Of a DNA stretch of 64,000 bases, positions 1 to 6,963 are shown piece after piece. The stretch is from NCBI GenBank assembly GCA_022616415.1, contig JAKEEU010000031.1:62001-126000 (forward strand), read 5' to 3'. The notes beneath the pieces are model-generated. The model did no database searches and was not told the DNA's origin. It saw nothing but the letters and a program-made list of their open reading frames with translations. The first letter of the stretch is position 1. The number at the start of each line of letters is the position of its first letter. A program made the position numbers and the translations under genes. The DNA is from Candidatus Zhuqueibacterota bacterium. GTDB lineage: Bacteria; Zhuqueibacterota; Zhuqueibacteria; Zhuqueibacterales; Zhuqueibacteraceae.

Positions 1-741
1 GCCCCAACGATTGGCCTCGGTCACTGCGGCTTGAATCTCCGCATCCGAATATTGTTGCGCACCGGGATGAATGCCCTTCGAGAGCACCGCGCCGGTCACG
101 AGAATCTTGATAAAATCCGCGCCGTGCTTGAAGTTGGTGCGCACCGCTTTCGTCACTTCGTCGGGACCGTCGGCGAGATTTTGAACCGTTGGCACCTCGA
201 CGTAGATCGAAAACTGTTTCGCATCGCCGGCGCCGCCGGTTGAAGAAACATAGTTGCCCGGAACGAGCAATCGAGGGCCGGGCACCGCGCCTTCGTCAAT
301 CGCTTGGCGGAGATCAACGTCCACGTAAGGCCACGTCGGCCCCATATCGCGGCAGGTGGTGAATCCCGCCAGTAGCGTGACTCGCGCGTTGTGCGCGCCC
401 CACAGCGCGTTATGCCCCGGTGTGGTTTTGACGAGTGCCTCTTCCCAATGCGTGCCATAGCGGTCGGTGAGATGCGTGTGCAGATCGATCAGTCCCGGCA
501 GCAGCGTCGCATTGCCGAGGTCGATGAGCTTGGCGCCTTGCGGAATTCTTATTTGTGTGCCGACTTCGGCAATCTTCTCCCCCTCGATGCGCACCATCGC
601 CGGCCCGAGCGGCGTACCGCCACGTCCGTCGATCAAGCGCACGGCTTTGATGACGGTGGGCACGTTTTGGGCTTTCGAACTTGAGGAGCAGATGAATAAA
701 ATAAAGAATAGAATAATGGGCGTGAGGTGGGAGCGCAGCAT
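1..741 (-). CDS. Secreted amidohydrolase, imidazolonepropionase-like (partial)
   Basis: The frame is open from an ATG at 741 to the window edge, so only the first 247 residues are visible and the C-terminal part lies outside. Residues 1-24 form a hydrophobic signal peptide ending near SSSSKA, which suggests export. Residues 85-91 (LIDLHTH) carry the HxH metal-binding motif of the amidohydrolase superfamily, and a later ADFIKILVTGA stretch resembles the metal-bridging lysine strand. The sequence follows the exported imidazolonepropionase-like amidohydrolases, which hydrolyse varied cyclic amides or peptides. The substrate cannot be read from the sequence. It points away from ccdAB's promoter region and stands downstream of it. 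Confidence 0.8.
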   Translation of the reverse strand, partial: MLRSHLTPIILFFILFICSSSSKAQNVPTVIKAVRLIDGRGGTPLGPAMVRIEGEKIAEVGTQIRIPQGAKLIDLGNATLLPGLIDLHTHLTDRYGTHWEEALVKTTPGHNALWGAHNARVTLLAGFTTCRDMGPTWPYVDVDLRQAIDEGAVPGPRLLVPGNYVSSTGGAGDAKQFSIYVEVPTVQNLADGPDEVTKAVRTNFKHGADFIKILVTGAVLSKGIHPGAQQYSDAEIQAAVTEANRWG

Positions 742-833
742 ATGAACTCTCTTTGCTAATTCAGCAACAGCCAGATCAAATTCTTTGCTTTTGTAGTCTT
801 AGTTTCATCGCACTTTTGTCGTAAGACTGAAAT

Positions 834-1151
834 TCAGATGCCTAAGATCATGAAATCGATAGCAGCGATAAATTGAGCGCGATTTTCTGAAAGATTGGTT
901 ATTTCTTTGCCCAGTTGGCTGCGATCGATGCCGGCGAGTTGTTGGCTCATGGTGACAAATTTCCCGCCGCCGATTTCAACCAGCGGGCAAAGTTTTGCGA
1001 TAATCTGGTCGTGTAATTGTGAGACCTTGCAAAGGGGAATGACGACGGTTGTTTGCAACTCATCCAAAAGATCTGATTGAATATCGATCAAATAAGGAAA
1101 GTTTTTTCTGGTCTTGGCGTTCTTGTTGGCATAAACCGTAAACTGGCTCAT
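834..1151 (-). CDS. ccdB: CcdB-type gyrase toxin
   Basis: A 105-residue protein matching the CcdB family in length and layout: an N-terminal FTVYANKN strand, then YLIDIQSDLLD, VVIPLC and a final helix ending MILGI. In F-plasmid CcdB the last three residues W-G-I poison DNA gyrase; here G-I is kept but the tryptophan position is leucine, so potency or target may differ. The ATG at 1151 is preferred to a TTG one codon upstream. The start shares one base with the ccdA stop (TGATG), the usual translational coupling of the pair. Confidence 0.88.
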   Translation of the reverse strand: MSQFTVYANKNAKTRKNFPYLIDIQSDLLDELQTTVVIPLCKVSQLHDQIIAKLCPLVEIGGGKFVTMSQQLAGIDRSQLGKEITNLSENRAQFIAAIDFMILGI

Positions 1152-1396
1152 CAAAAGCTCCTCAATTCGTCGCTGAATACGCCTTGCTTTTCGACAAAAC
1201 GGTTATAAGCCTGTATTGCTTTGGCGTTCTGTTTACGCCAAAGCTCGCGTTGTTTTAATTTAAGTTGCTCAGTAAGCGCTTCCTCCAAAGCGGCCGAAAG
1301 ATTGATGTTTAATTCGCGCGCTTTACTCAACAAATCACTGTTGATGCTAAGATTTGCAGGCTTCTTCGGCGCCTCGGTGTCGAATAATTGGATCAT
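1151..1396 (-). CDS. ccdA: CcdA-type antitoxin
   Basis: An 81-residue protein directly upstream of ccdB. Residues 14-45 (NLSINSDLLSKAREL and following) match the ribbon-helix-helix DNA-binding part of CcdA. The C-terminal part, with WRKQNAKAIQAYNRFVEKQG and then FSDELRSF, matches the flexible toxin-binding tail that wraps CcdB. The role is neutralising CcdB and repressing the operon together with it. The upstream region holds repeated ATGCGTAT-like boxes that could be its operator. The pair is an addiction or stress module; a chromosomal location is inferred from the neighbours. Confidence 0.9.
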   Translation of the reverse strand: MIQLFDTEAPKKPANLSINSDLLSKARELNINLSAALEEALTEQLKLKQRELWRKQNAKAIQAYNRFVEKQGVFSDELRSF

Positions 1397-1422
1397 TAAA
1401 TTGTTCCTTATCTATATGAATG

Positions 1423-1468
1423 ATGCGTATAGTTTATGCGCATGAACAATGCTAATCAATATACGCAT
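1423..1468 (-). promoter_or_regulatory. Putative ccdAB promoter and operator
   Basis: Three related 8-bp boxes lie upstream of ccdA: ATGCGTAT (1423-1430), the palindrome ATGCGCAT (1436-1443) and ATACGCAT (1461-1468), which is the reverse complement of the first. Reading the minus strand, TTGATT (1459-1454) and TAAACT (1436-1431) are spaced 17 bp as a possible -35/-10 pair. The boxes overlap the promoter, as expected for autorepression by a CcdA-CcdB complex. This is a pattern reading only. Confidence 0.5.
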
Positions 1469-1498
1469 AATAGGGTTACGCTGCAAATACTTTTTTCA

Positions 1499-2557
1499 TC
1501 ACTCCCACCGAAACGCTTTGACCGCAATGAACAACGTGATCACCGACCAGACGGCGAGGCCGAGAAGCTGCGGGAACACGCCGGCCAAAGTAGCGCCTTC
1601 GATGGCGATGTTGCGCAGGCCGTCGGCAAGATAGGTGAGCGGAAAGAAATCCGTGACGACGTGCGCAAAGCCCGGCAGATTCGAGCGGCTAAAGAAAACG
1701 CCGGAGAGCATCAGCATTGGCAAGGTAATGATGTTGGCGAGCGGCGCGACTTGATCTTCCGATTTCGAGATGCCCGAGAGCGCAAATCCGATCGACAGAA
1801 AGACCACGCCGCCGAGCAGTCCCACGATGATCATGTTAAAGATGCTGCCGATAAAATGCAAATGAAAGAACAAGACGCCAGCGCCCAACATGATCAGCAC
1901 CTGCGTCATCAAAATGAGCAGGCGCGTGCTCACTTGCGCAATGATAAAATCGTTGGTCTGCATCGGCGTCACCAGCAGCCGGCGGAGAATGCCGCGCTTT
2001 TTCAGTATGACGAATCCGAACGCCACGCCGAAAACGCCGCTTTGCATGATCGACATCGCTATAATGCCAGGCAGCAGGAAATCGATGTACGTGAGGTTGC
2101 GGCTGTTCACCAGCTCGGTGCGGAAAGCATGGCGCGGCAGGTGATTTTCCCGGAAGACCAGCTCGTCCAGCGCGCGTTGCACGATCAATCTTCCGGCTTG
2201 TGTTTCCTGCGGTTTTTCGGCATTGAGATAGAGGGTCAGCGAGTCCTGCCCGATCGATTGGAATGACACCGGAATGACGAGCACTATGGCGCGTTCGCCT
2301 TTTTTTAAACGCGCAAGCTCTTCGGCTTCGCGGCCTTGCGAGATTTTCAACGCCTGAATCGGCCGCAGGATGCTAACCAGCGTCGTATCCTGCGAATGGT
2401 TGACGATCCCCATGGAGACATGCCCAAGTCCATCGAAGTTGACGAAGCTGAACAAGAAAACCATGAACAGCGGCAGGAGGATCGTCCAAATGATCGCCTC
2501 GCGCTGCCGGATGAACATCTTGAATGACGCCGCCATCAATTTTATTTTGAGTCGCAT
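1499..2557 (-). CDS. ABC-2 type transporter permease
   Basis: A 352-residue integral membrane protein. One membrane segment near residues 22-42 is followed by a soluble extracytoplasmic domain (about 43-160) and five further segments to the C-terminus, the layout of NatB/YhaP-like ABC-2 permeases. Conserved phrases include YIDFLLPGIIAMS, the KKRGILRRLLVTPM cytoplasmic coupling region and LANIITLPMLMLSGVFFS. The start lies directly after the stop of the ATPase gene, so the two form one operon and presumably one exporter. The substrate is unknown; related systems export drugs, sodium or polysaccharide precursors. Confidence 0.88.
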   Translation of the reverse strand: MRLKIKLMAASFKMFIRQREAIIWTILLPLFMVFLFSFVNFDGLGHVSMGIVNHSQDTTLVSILRPIQALKISQGREAEELARLKKGERAIVLVIPVSFQSIGQDSLTLYLNAEKPQETQAGRLIVQRALDELVFRENHLPRHAFRTELVNSRNLTYIDFLLPGIIAMSIMQSGVFGVAFGFVILKKRGILRRLLVTPMQTNDFIIAQVSTRLLILMTQVLIMLGAGVLFFHLHFIGSIFNMIIVGLLGGVVFLSIGFALSGISKSEDQVAPLANIITLPMLMLSGVFFSRSNLPGFAHVVTDFFPLTYLADGLRNIAIEGATLAGVFPQLLGLAVWSVITLFIAVKAFRWE

Positions 2558-3316
2558 TTAATCTTCCCGTAATGAGTGTCCGGTCAAATCGAGAAACACG
2601 TCTTCCAAACTGGCCAGCCGCTCGACGCGCTCTTTCTTAAAGCCCTTGGCCAGCAATTGCCGAATCAATTCTTGCGGCGGCGCGTTGGCGACGATCTTGC
2701 CGCGATCCATGATCGCCACGCGGTCGCACAACTCTTCCGCTTCTTCCATGTAATGCGTGGTAATGACGATGGTCTTCCCTTCCGACCGGATGCGTTTGAT
2801 GACGCCCCAAAGATGGCGGCGCGCCTGCGGGTCCAATCCCGTCGTCGGCTCGTCGAGAAAAAGAATGACCGGATCGTTCACCAGCGCCGCGGCGATGGAG
2901 AAACGCTGCTTCTGCCCGCCGGAAAGCTGCACCACGTAGGACTTCGCTTTATCGCGCAGTTCCGCCTCATCGAGCAATGCCAATGCATTGACTTGCCGGC
3001 CATACATTTCGCCGAAGAGGAGCAACAATTCCGTGAGCGAGAGCTTGTCGAAGAACGAGGAAGCCTGAAGCTGCACGCCGATCAACTGTTTGACCTTCTG
3101 CGGTTCCTGTTGCACGTCGAGGCCGTCGAGGAGAACGCGGCCGGAGTCGATCGGGCGCAGCGTCTCGATCATTTCGAGCGTGGTGGTTTTGCCGGCGCCG
3201 TTGGGCCCGAGAATGCCAAAGACTTCGCCGCGAATGACGTTGAAACTGACGCCGTCGACGGCGACGAGATCGCCGTAACGTTTTTTCAAATCGGAAACTT
3301 CGAGGACGTCATTCAT
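2558..3316 (-). CDS. ABC transporter ATP-binding protein
   Basis: A 252-residue ATPase with all canonical motifs: Walker A GPNGAGKT (38-45), Q-loop glutamine near 83, signature LSGGQ (131-135), Walker B ILFLDEPTTGLD (151 onward) and an H-loop in TTHYMEEAEELC. It resembles the CcmA/NatA class that pairs with ABC-2 permeases. The ATG at 3316 (MNDVLEVSDL) is chosen because family members begin just before the first strand; an upstream in-frame start at 3376 would add an unrelated tail. It is followed without a gap by the permease. Confidence 0.92.
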   Translation of the reverse strand: MNDVLEVSDLKKRYGDLVAVDGVSFNVIRGEVFGILGPNGAGKTTTLEMIETLRPIDSGRVLLDGLDVQQEPQKVKQLIGVQLQASSFFDKLSLTELLLLFGEMYGRQVNALALLDEAELRDKAKSYVVQLSGGQKQRFSIAAALVNDPVILFLDEPTTGLDPQARRHLWGVIKRIRSEGKTIVITTHYMEEAEELCDRVAIMDRGKIVANAPPQELIRQLLAKGFKKERVERLASLEDVFLDLTGHSLRED

Positions 3317-3372
3317 TTTTCTTTTGGATAATGCGTCGCATTTAAATTGCGTAAAACTGGCGATCAAAAATT

Positions 3373-3531
3373 TCAATGGCTGACAATATCAAAAAAGACA
3401 AAACCTGCAAATAACACCAAATATATTGCCCCCAGATATCTTCGAAATAGCTTATACTCACGAGCCTCGTCCTTAAAAAAGTATCCTGATATGAATAGAT
3501 AGAAGACTCCTCTTCTATGGCTGGAAGTCAT
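3373..3531 (-). CDS. Possible small membrane protein
   Basis: A short frame with two hydrophobic stretches (GVFYLFISGYFF and a longer one around YLGAIYLVLFAGFVFFDIV) separated by a basic KDEAREYKLFRRY segment. It could be a two-helix membrane peptide. An in-frame ATG at 3570 would start inside the threonine synthase remnant, so the inner ATG at 3531 is preferred. No family was recognised and no clear ribosome binding site was seen. It may be noise in a decaying region. Confidence 0.3.
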   Translation of the reverse strand: MTSSHRRGVFYLFISGYFFKDEAREYKLFRRYLGAIYLVLFAGFVFFDIVSH

Positions 3532-3548
3532 AGTTGGGGAAGGTATTA

Positions 3549-3704
3549 TTATGCGCCGTTTATCCGACACACCTCCACATACTTCAACCCCAATCCCGTA
3601 TTGAAAACCACCACACGGTTTTGTGGTTTAATCCAGCCAGTATCAGCAAGCATTTTTGCCGCAACTACGGCAACTGCCCCTCAGGAGCAGCAAAAGATGC
3701 CGGT
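3549..3704 (-). pseudogene. Threonine synthase C-terminal remnant
   Basis: On the minus strand this stretch reads TGIFCCS, a TGA stop, then GAVAVVAAKMLADTGWIKP, QNRVVVFNTG, KYVEVCR and a TAA stop. This is a diverged second copy of the last 50 or so codons of the intact threonine synthase at 5445-6731 (TGIFFCPEG ... GWIKPDDRVVIFNTGSGLKYAELCR). Homology ends abruptly near 3705. There is no start codon and an internal stop, so it cannot make an enzyme. It marks a lost thrC paralogue or an aborted duplication beside the exporter genes. Confidence 0.8.
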
Positions 3705-3749
3705 CGTTTCTGATCTAATAGACTTTCCCTTGCAAAAAGACCTCAAAGT

Positions 3750-4625
3750 TTAGCGAGCGTCTCGAGCGCAGCGAATACCGATAAAGTAGCCGCCTCTGAT
3801 GGCAGGACCGCGACCGCGGCGCTTGAAGCAACGCATGGAGTTGGCATTGTGGTACCACGAGCCGCCACGCAACACCCGATAAGTGCCATTCGCCGGCCCT
3901 TTGGGAGTACGCTCCGGACTCGTCTTGTAATAGTTCGGATCGAACCAATCGGTGCACCATTCCCACACATTTCCGGCCATATCGTAAAGCCCATAACTGT
4001 TGGGTGAATAACTGCCAACGTCTTTTAAATAAAGTTTGGCAATTCCCCACCCTTCCCTCTGTCGACCACGGCTGCCATCTACATCAAAATTAGCTTTTGT
4101 GGCGCTGGCTTCATTGCCCCAAGGATATTGGTAATGCGGTTTTCCCTCCATACCGGTATTGCCGCCGCGCGCCGCATATTCCCATTCCGTTTCCGTGGGC
4201 AGACGCTTGCCGGCCCAATTGGCGTAGGCATTGGCGTCGTTCCAATCTACGTTCACCGCCGGGCGGTTGGGATTTTGCAATTGCTCATTCCAATTTTCCG
4301 GCAGACGATGGCCGGTGGCCGCGATGAAACGTTGATATTGCGCGACGGTGACTTCGTATTTGTCCATCAAAAAAGCGCTCACATACACTTTGTGAACCGG
4401 CTTTTCGTTGTCCCCACCGTCATTGCTGCCCATCATAAAATAACCGGCGGGGATTGCAACCATCTCGTCCATATCAGGTTTTACTTGCTCCGAAGCAAGG
4501 CCCTGAATAGCCAAATGCCACCCTAAAATCGCCACAGCCGCAAAGGGAAGAACCCATGTCTTCTTCTGAGAAACCAAATCGGTTTGCGATTTCTTCGAAG
4601 TAGATTTTTTGCTCATAAATTTCAT
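3750..4625 (-). CDS. SUMF1/FGE-sulfatase-domain protein, membrane anchored or secreted
   Basis: A 291-residue protein with a basic N-terminus and a hydrophobic segment at about 26-45, then a complete formylglycine-generating-enzyme-like fold: IPAGYFMMGSNDGG, MDKYEVTVAQY, RLPTETEWEYAARGG, YDMAGNVWEWCTDW, RVLRGGSW and GIRCARD. True FGE uses two closely spaced cysteines near the end; here that region has one (SMRCFKRRG), so sulfatase activation is unlikely. Many such proteins are structural or ligand-binding. The hydrophobic N-terminus points to action outside the cytoplasm. No sulfatase gene is nearby. Confidence 0.88.
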   Translation of the reverse strand: MKFMSKKSTSKKSQTDLVSQKKTWVLPFAAVAILGWHLAIQGLASEQVKPDMDEMVAIPAGYFMMGSNDGGDNEKPVHKVYVSAFLMDKYEVTVAQYQRFIAATGHRLPENWNEQLQNPNRPAVNVDWNDANAYANWAGKRLPTETEWEYAARGGNTGMEGKPHYQYPWGNEASATKANFDVDGSRGRQREGWGIAKLYLKDVGSYSPNSYGLYDMAGNVWEWCTDWFDPNYYKTSPERTPKGPANGTYRVLRGGSWYHNANSMRCFKRRGRGPAIRGGYFIGIRCARDAR

Positions 4626-4669
4626 GTTGTCAAAATAACGAATAAATCGGGCAAAATCAAATGGTGAGT

Positions 4670-5464
4670 TTATACCTCATCCAGCGTAAGCGAGCGTGGC
4701 GTCTTCCCGTCAATATCCGTGAATCCGTACGCTTTAGCCAAACTCGCTGCAACCAGCACTTTGCCGGTCTTTTCCATAACATTGGCGTCACCAGCCAGCG
4801 CCACAACGGCACCTCCGATAAACTGCGGTGATTCCGAATTGCTCAAATCGAGCCATGCGGCTGAGGCCAGGACTTTCTCGGTTCTGGCCAATCCGGGATA
4901 AAGTGAAACGACTGCCACGTTATGCTCCCGCAACTCGTGCGACATATCCGCCGTCATCTTGTCGGTTGCGGCTTTTGATACGCCGTAGGCGACGTTGCCA
5001 ATATGTTTTTGCGCCGCCCAGAAGGAGAGGTTGACGATCAAGCCGCGGCGCTGCGCGACCATGATTTGAGCCGCCAATTGACTGGCGACGTAATGTGCAC
5101 GCACGCCGGCTTGAAACATGGCATCCCATCGCCAAAGAGGCTGCTGCCAGAAAGGACGCGGCCAGGTGAACTCGCCATTTTCAATCATATTCTCATAGCC
5201 GCCCCAGACGTTGTTGACCAGTATATCCAAACGAGCCTGTTCAGCCGCGATACGGCGAAAGGCTGAGCGAACTTGCTCGTCATCGCGGTGGTCGCATTCG
5301 ATGGCGATGCCTTTGCCCGAGAGGTACTGCATGTCTTCGGCAGAGCGGCCGGTGATATAAACCGTCGCGCCCGACCCCATAAGCTCGAGCGCGATACCTT
5401 TTCCGACGCCGCGACTGGCGCCGGTCACAAGCGCAACTTTTGCCTCAGGTTTTTGCATAAACAT
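4670..5464 (-). CDS. Short-chain dehydrogenase/reductase
   Basis: A 264-residue SDR with the cofactor motif TGASRGVG (14-21), an NNVWGG variant of the NNAG motif (84-89), and the catalytic set Ser147, Tyr160 and Lys164 (YGVSK). The sequence resembles DHRS1-like SDRs, including the WPRPFWQQPLWRWDAMF insertion. Residue R40 after the second strand (ITGRS) suggests NADP(H). The substrate is unknown. Its first codons overlap the end of threonine synthase by 20 bp, so the two are probably co-transcribed; ATGs at 5464 and 5458 are both possible. Confidence 0.88.
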   Translation of the reverse strand: MFMQKPEAKVALVTGASRGVGKGIALELMGSGATVYITGRSAEDMQYLSGKGIAIECDHRDDEQVRSAFRRIAAEQARLDILVNNVWGGYENMIENGEFTWPRPFWQQPLWRWDAMFQAGVRAHYVASQLAAQIMVAQRRGLIVNLSFWAAQKHIGNVAYGVSKAATDKMTADMSHELREHNVAVVSLYPGLARTEKVLASAAWLDLSNSESPQFIGGAVVALAGDANVMEKTGKVLVAASLAKAYGFTDIDGKTPRSLTLDEV

Positions 5465-6731
5465 TTTTTAAGCGACACAACTCCGCATACTTCAACCCCG
5501 ATCCCGTATTGAAAATCACGACACGATCATCGGGTTTTATCCAGCCGGAACCAAAAAGCATTTGGGCGGCCACAACCGCAGCCGCGCCTTCGGGGCAGAA
5601 GAAGATGCCGGTGAGTTGGCTGTATTCATAAGTCGCTGGCGCGATCTGTTCTTCGGGCACGGCAACGGCGGTGCCGCCACTCTCGCGAATGGCACGGAGC
5701 ATGAGAAAATCTCCCACGGCGCGGGGCACGCGCAATCCGGCGGCAATGGTGGTGGCGCCCTCCCACTCCGGCGCGTGATCGAGGCCTTGCTCAAACGCAC
5801 GGACAATCGGCGCGCAGCCGGTAGATTGGATTGAGACCATGCGCGGACGTTTGCTCCCAATCCAACCGAGCCGTTCCATTTCGTCGAAAGCTTTCCACAT
5901 GCCGATAAGCCCGGTGCCGCCGCCGGTGGGGTAAATGATGACGTCCGGCAATTCCCATTCGAATTGCTCGGCGAGCTCGTAGCCCATCGTTTTTTTGCCT
6001 TCGACACGATACGGCTCTTTCAATGTTGAAACATCGAACCAGCCTTGCGTTTCTTTACCAGCAATAACTTTTTGGGCGCAATCGGTGATGAGGCCATCGA
6101 CCAACTCAAGCTTCGCGCCGTAAAAATCGCATTCGTCTCGAAACGGTTGCGGCACGTCTTTGGGCATGAACACAAAAGCGGCAATGCCGGCAGCGGCGGC
6201 ATAAGCCGCGGTGGCGCTGCCGGCATTGCCAGCGGAGGGAATTGCGACTTTTTTCACACCAAGCTCTTTGGCGCGAGAGACGGCGAGGCACAGACCGCGA
6301 GCTTTGAAAGAGGCCGTGACATTCGGCGACTCGTCTTTAATCCACAAATTCGGCAAGCCGAGATGCTGGCGCAAACGCGGCGTCTCCAGCAACGGCGTCC
6401 AACCTTCGCCGAGCGAGAGGCGATTTGCTTCGTGCTGCACCGGCATCACCGGTGCATAACGCCAAAGATTGGAGGGGCCATTTTTTAAAGCTTCGCGCGG
6501 CCAAATTGGGCGAATGGCATTCAAATCATAGCGCGCGAAAAATGGGGCGCCCGAAAGGGCTTTTGAGCCGCAACTGCACAGATTCAGCAGTTTGTCGATT
6601 GGCTCGGTTTTGCCGCAGCGTGTGCATTCGAGGTGGGTGAAACAGGATGCTGGTTGCTGGATGCTGGTTGCTGGTCGCTGGTCGCTGATTGCTCGTTGCT
6701 TGTTGATATTTGTTTCGCTATTTAGTGTCAT
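5445..6731 (-). CDS. thrC: Threonine synthase (PLP-dependent)
   Basis: A 428-residue fold-type II PLP enzyme that would convert O-phosphohomoserine to threonine. A zinc-ribbon-like start (ECTRCGK ... LCSCGS, cysteines near 36, 39, 52 and 54) precedes the catalytic domain. The PLP lysine is Lys143 in TASFKARG, with phosphate-binding glycines in TGGGTGLIGMW. No in-frame Met exists between the ATG at 6731 and the conserved CFTHLECTRCG start. The first 30 or so residues are therefore translated from a short-word repeat array (6646-6708), a low-complexity leader not expected in homologues. A broken partial copy sits at 3549-3704. Confidence 0.9.
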   Translation of the reverse strand: MTLNSETNINKQRAISDQRPATSIQQPASCFTHLECTRCGKTEPIDKLLNLCSCGSKALSGAPFFARYDLNAIRPIWPREALKNGPSNLWRYAPVMPVQHEANRLSLGEGWTPLLETPRLRQHLGLPNLWIKDESPNVTASFKARGLCLAVSRAKELGVKKVAIPSAGNAGSATAAYAAAAGIAAFVFMPKDVPQPFRDECDFYGAKLELVDGLITDCAQKVIAGKETQGWFDVSTLKEPYRVEGKKTMGYELAEQFEWELPDVIIYPTGGGTGLIGMWKAFDEMERLGWIGSKRPRMVSIQSTGCAPIVRAFEQGLDHAPEWEGATTIAAGLRVPRAVGDFLMLRAIRESGGTAVAVPEEQIAPATYEYSQLTGIFFCPEGAAAVVAAQMLFGSGWIKPDDRVVIFNTGSGLKYAELCRLKNVYAKT

Positions 6732-6962
6732 TGACGTCCTTTTGGAATTCTTACGGGTTTGGCAAATTGAAGGAAATTTTCATTTCGAGCGTAGCAAGAA
6801 ATCTTTTATGGCTTGGAGCGCGATAAAGATTCCTCCCTTCGGTCGGAATGACAGGTTTTGCTTGACACGGCTAAACGCTTGTGGATTTCCAGTTTTTTGA
6901 ATCTTTTAACAAATAACCAGCTACCAGTAACGAGCGACCAGCAACGAGCAACCAGCCCCCAG
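6646..6962. repeat. Nested inverted repeat: CTGGTTG words around a TCATTTCGAG-type element
   Basis: The outer arms are 6646-6708 (repeated GCTGGTTGCTGG/TCGCTGG words) and 6912-6962 (the same words inverted, CCAGCAACGAGCAACCAG). Between them, 6780-6862 carries a second inverted repeat, CATTTCGAGCGTAGCAAGAAATC against GATTCCTCCCTTCGGTCGGAATG, a repeat type seen dispersed in many genomes. The left arm runs into the 5' end of thrC. No protein is coded in the middle. Confidence 0.75.
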
Positions 6963-6963
6963 C

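Noticed and set aside
1436..2266. A 276-codon plus-strand frame rich in Arg, Gln, Asp and His
   Set aside because: It is the shadow of the ABC-2 permease gene on the other strand; the permease has clear membrane helices and family motifs, this frame has none.
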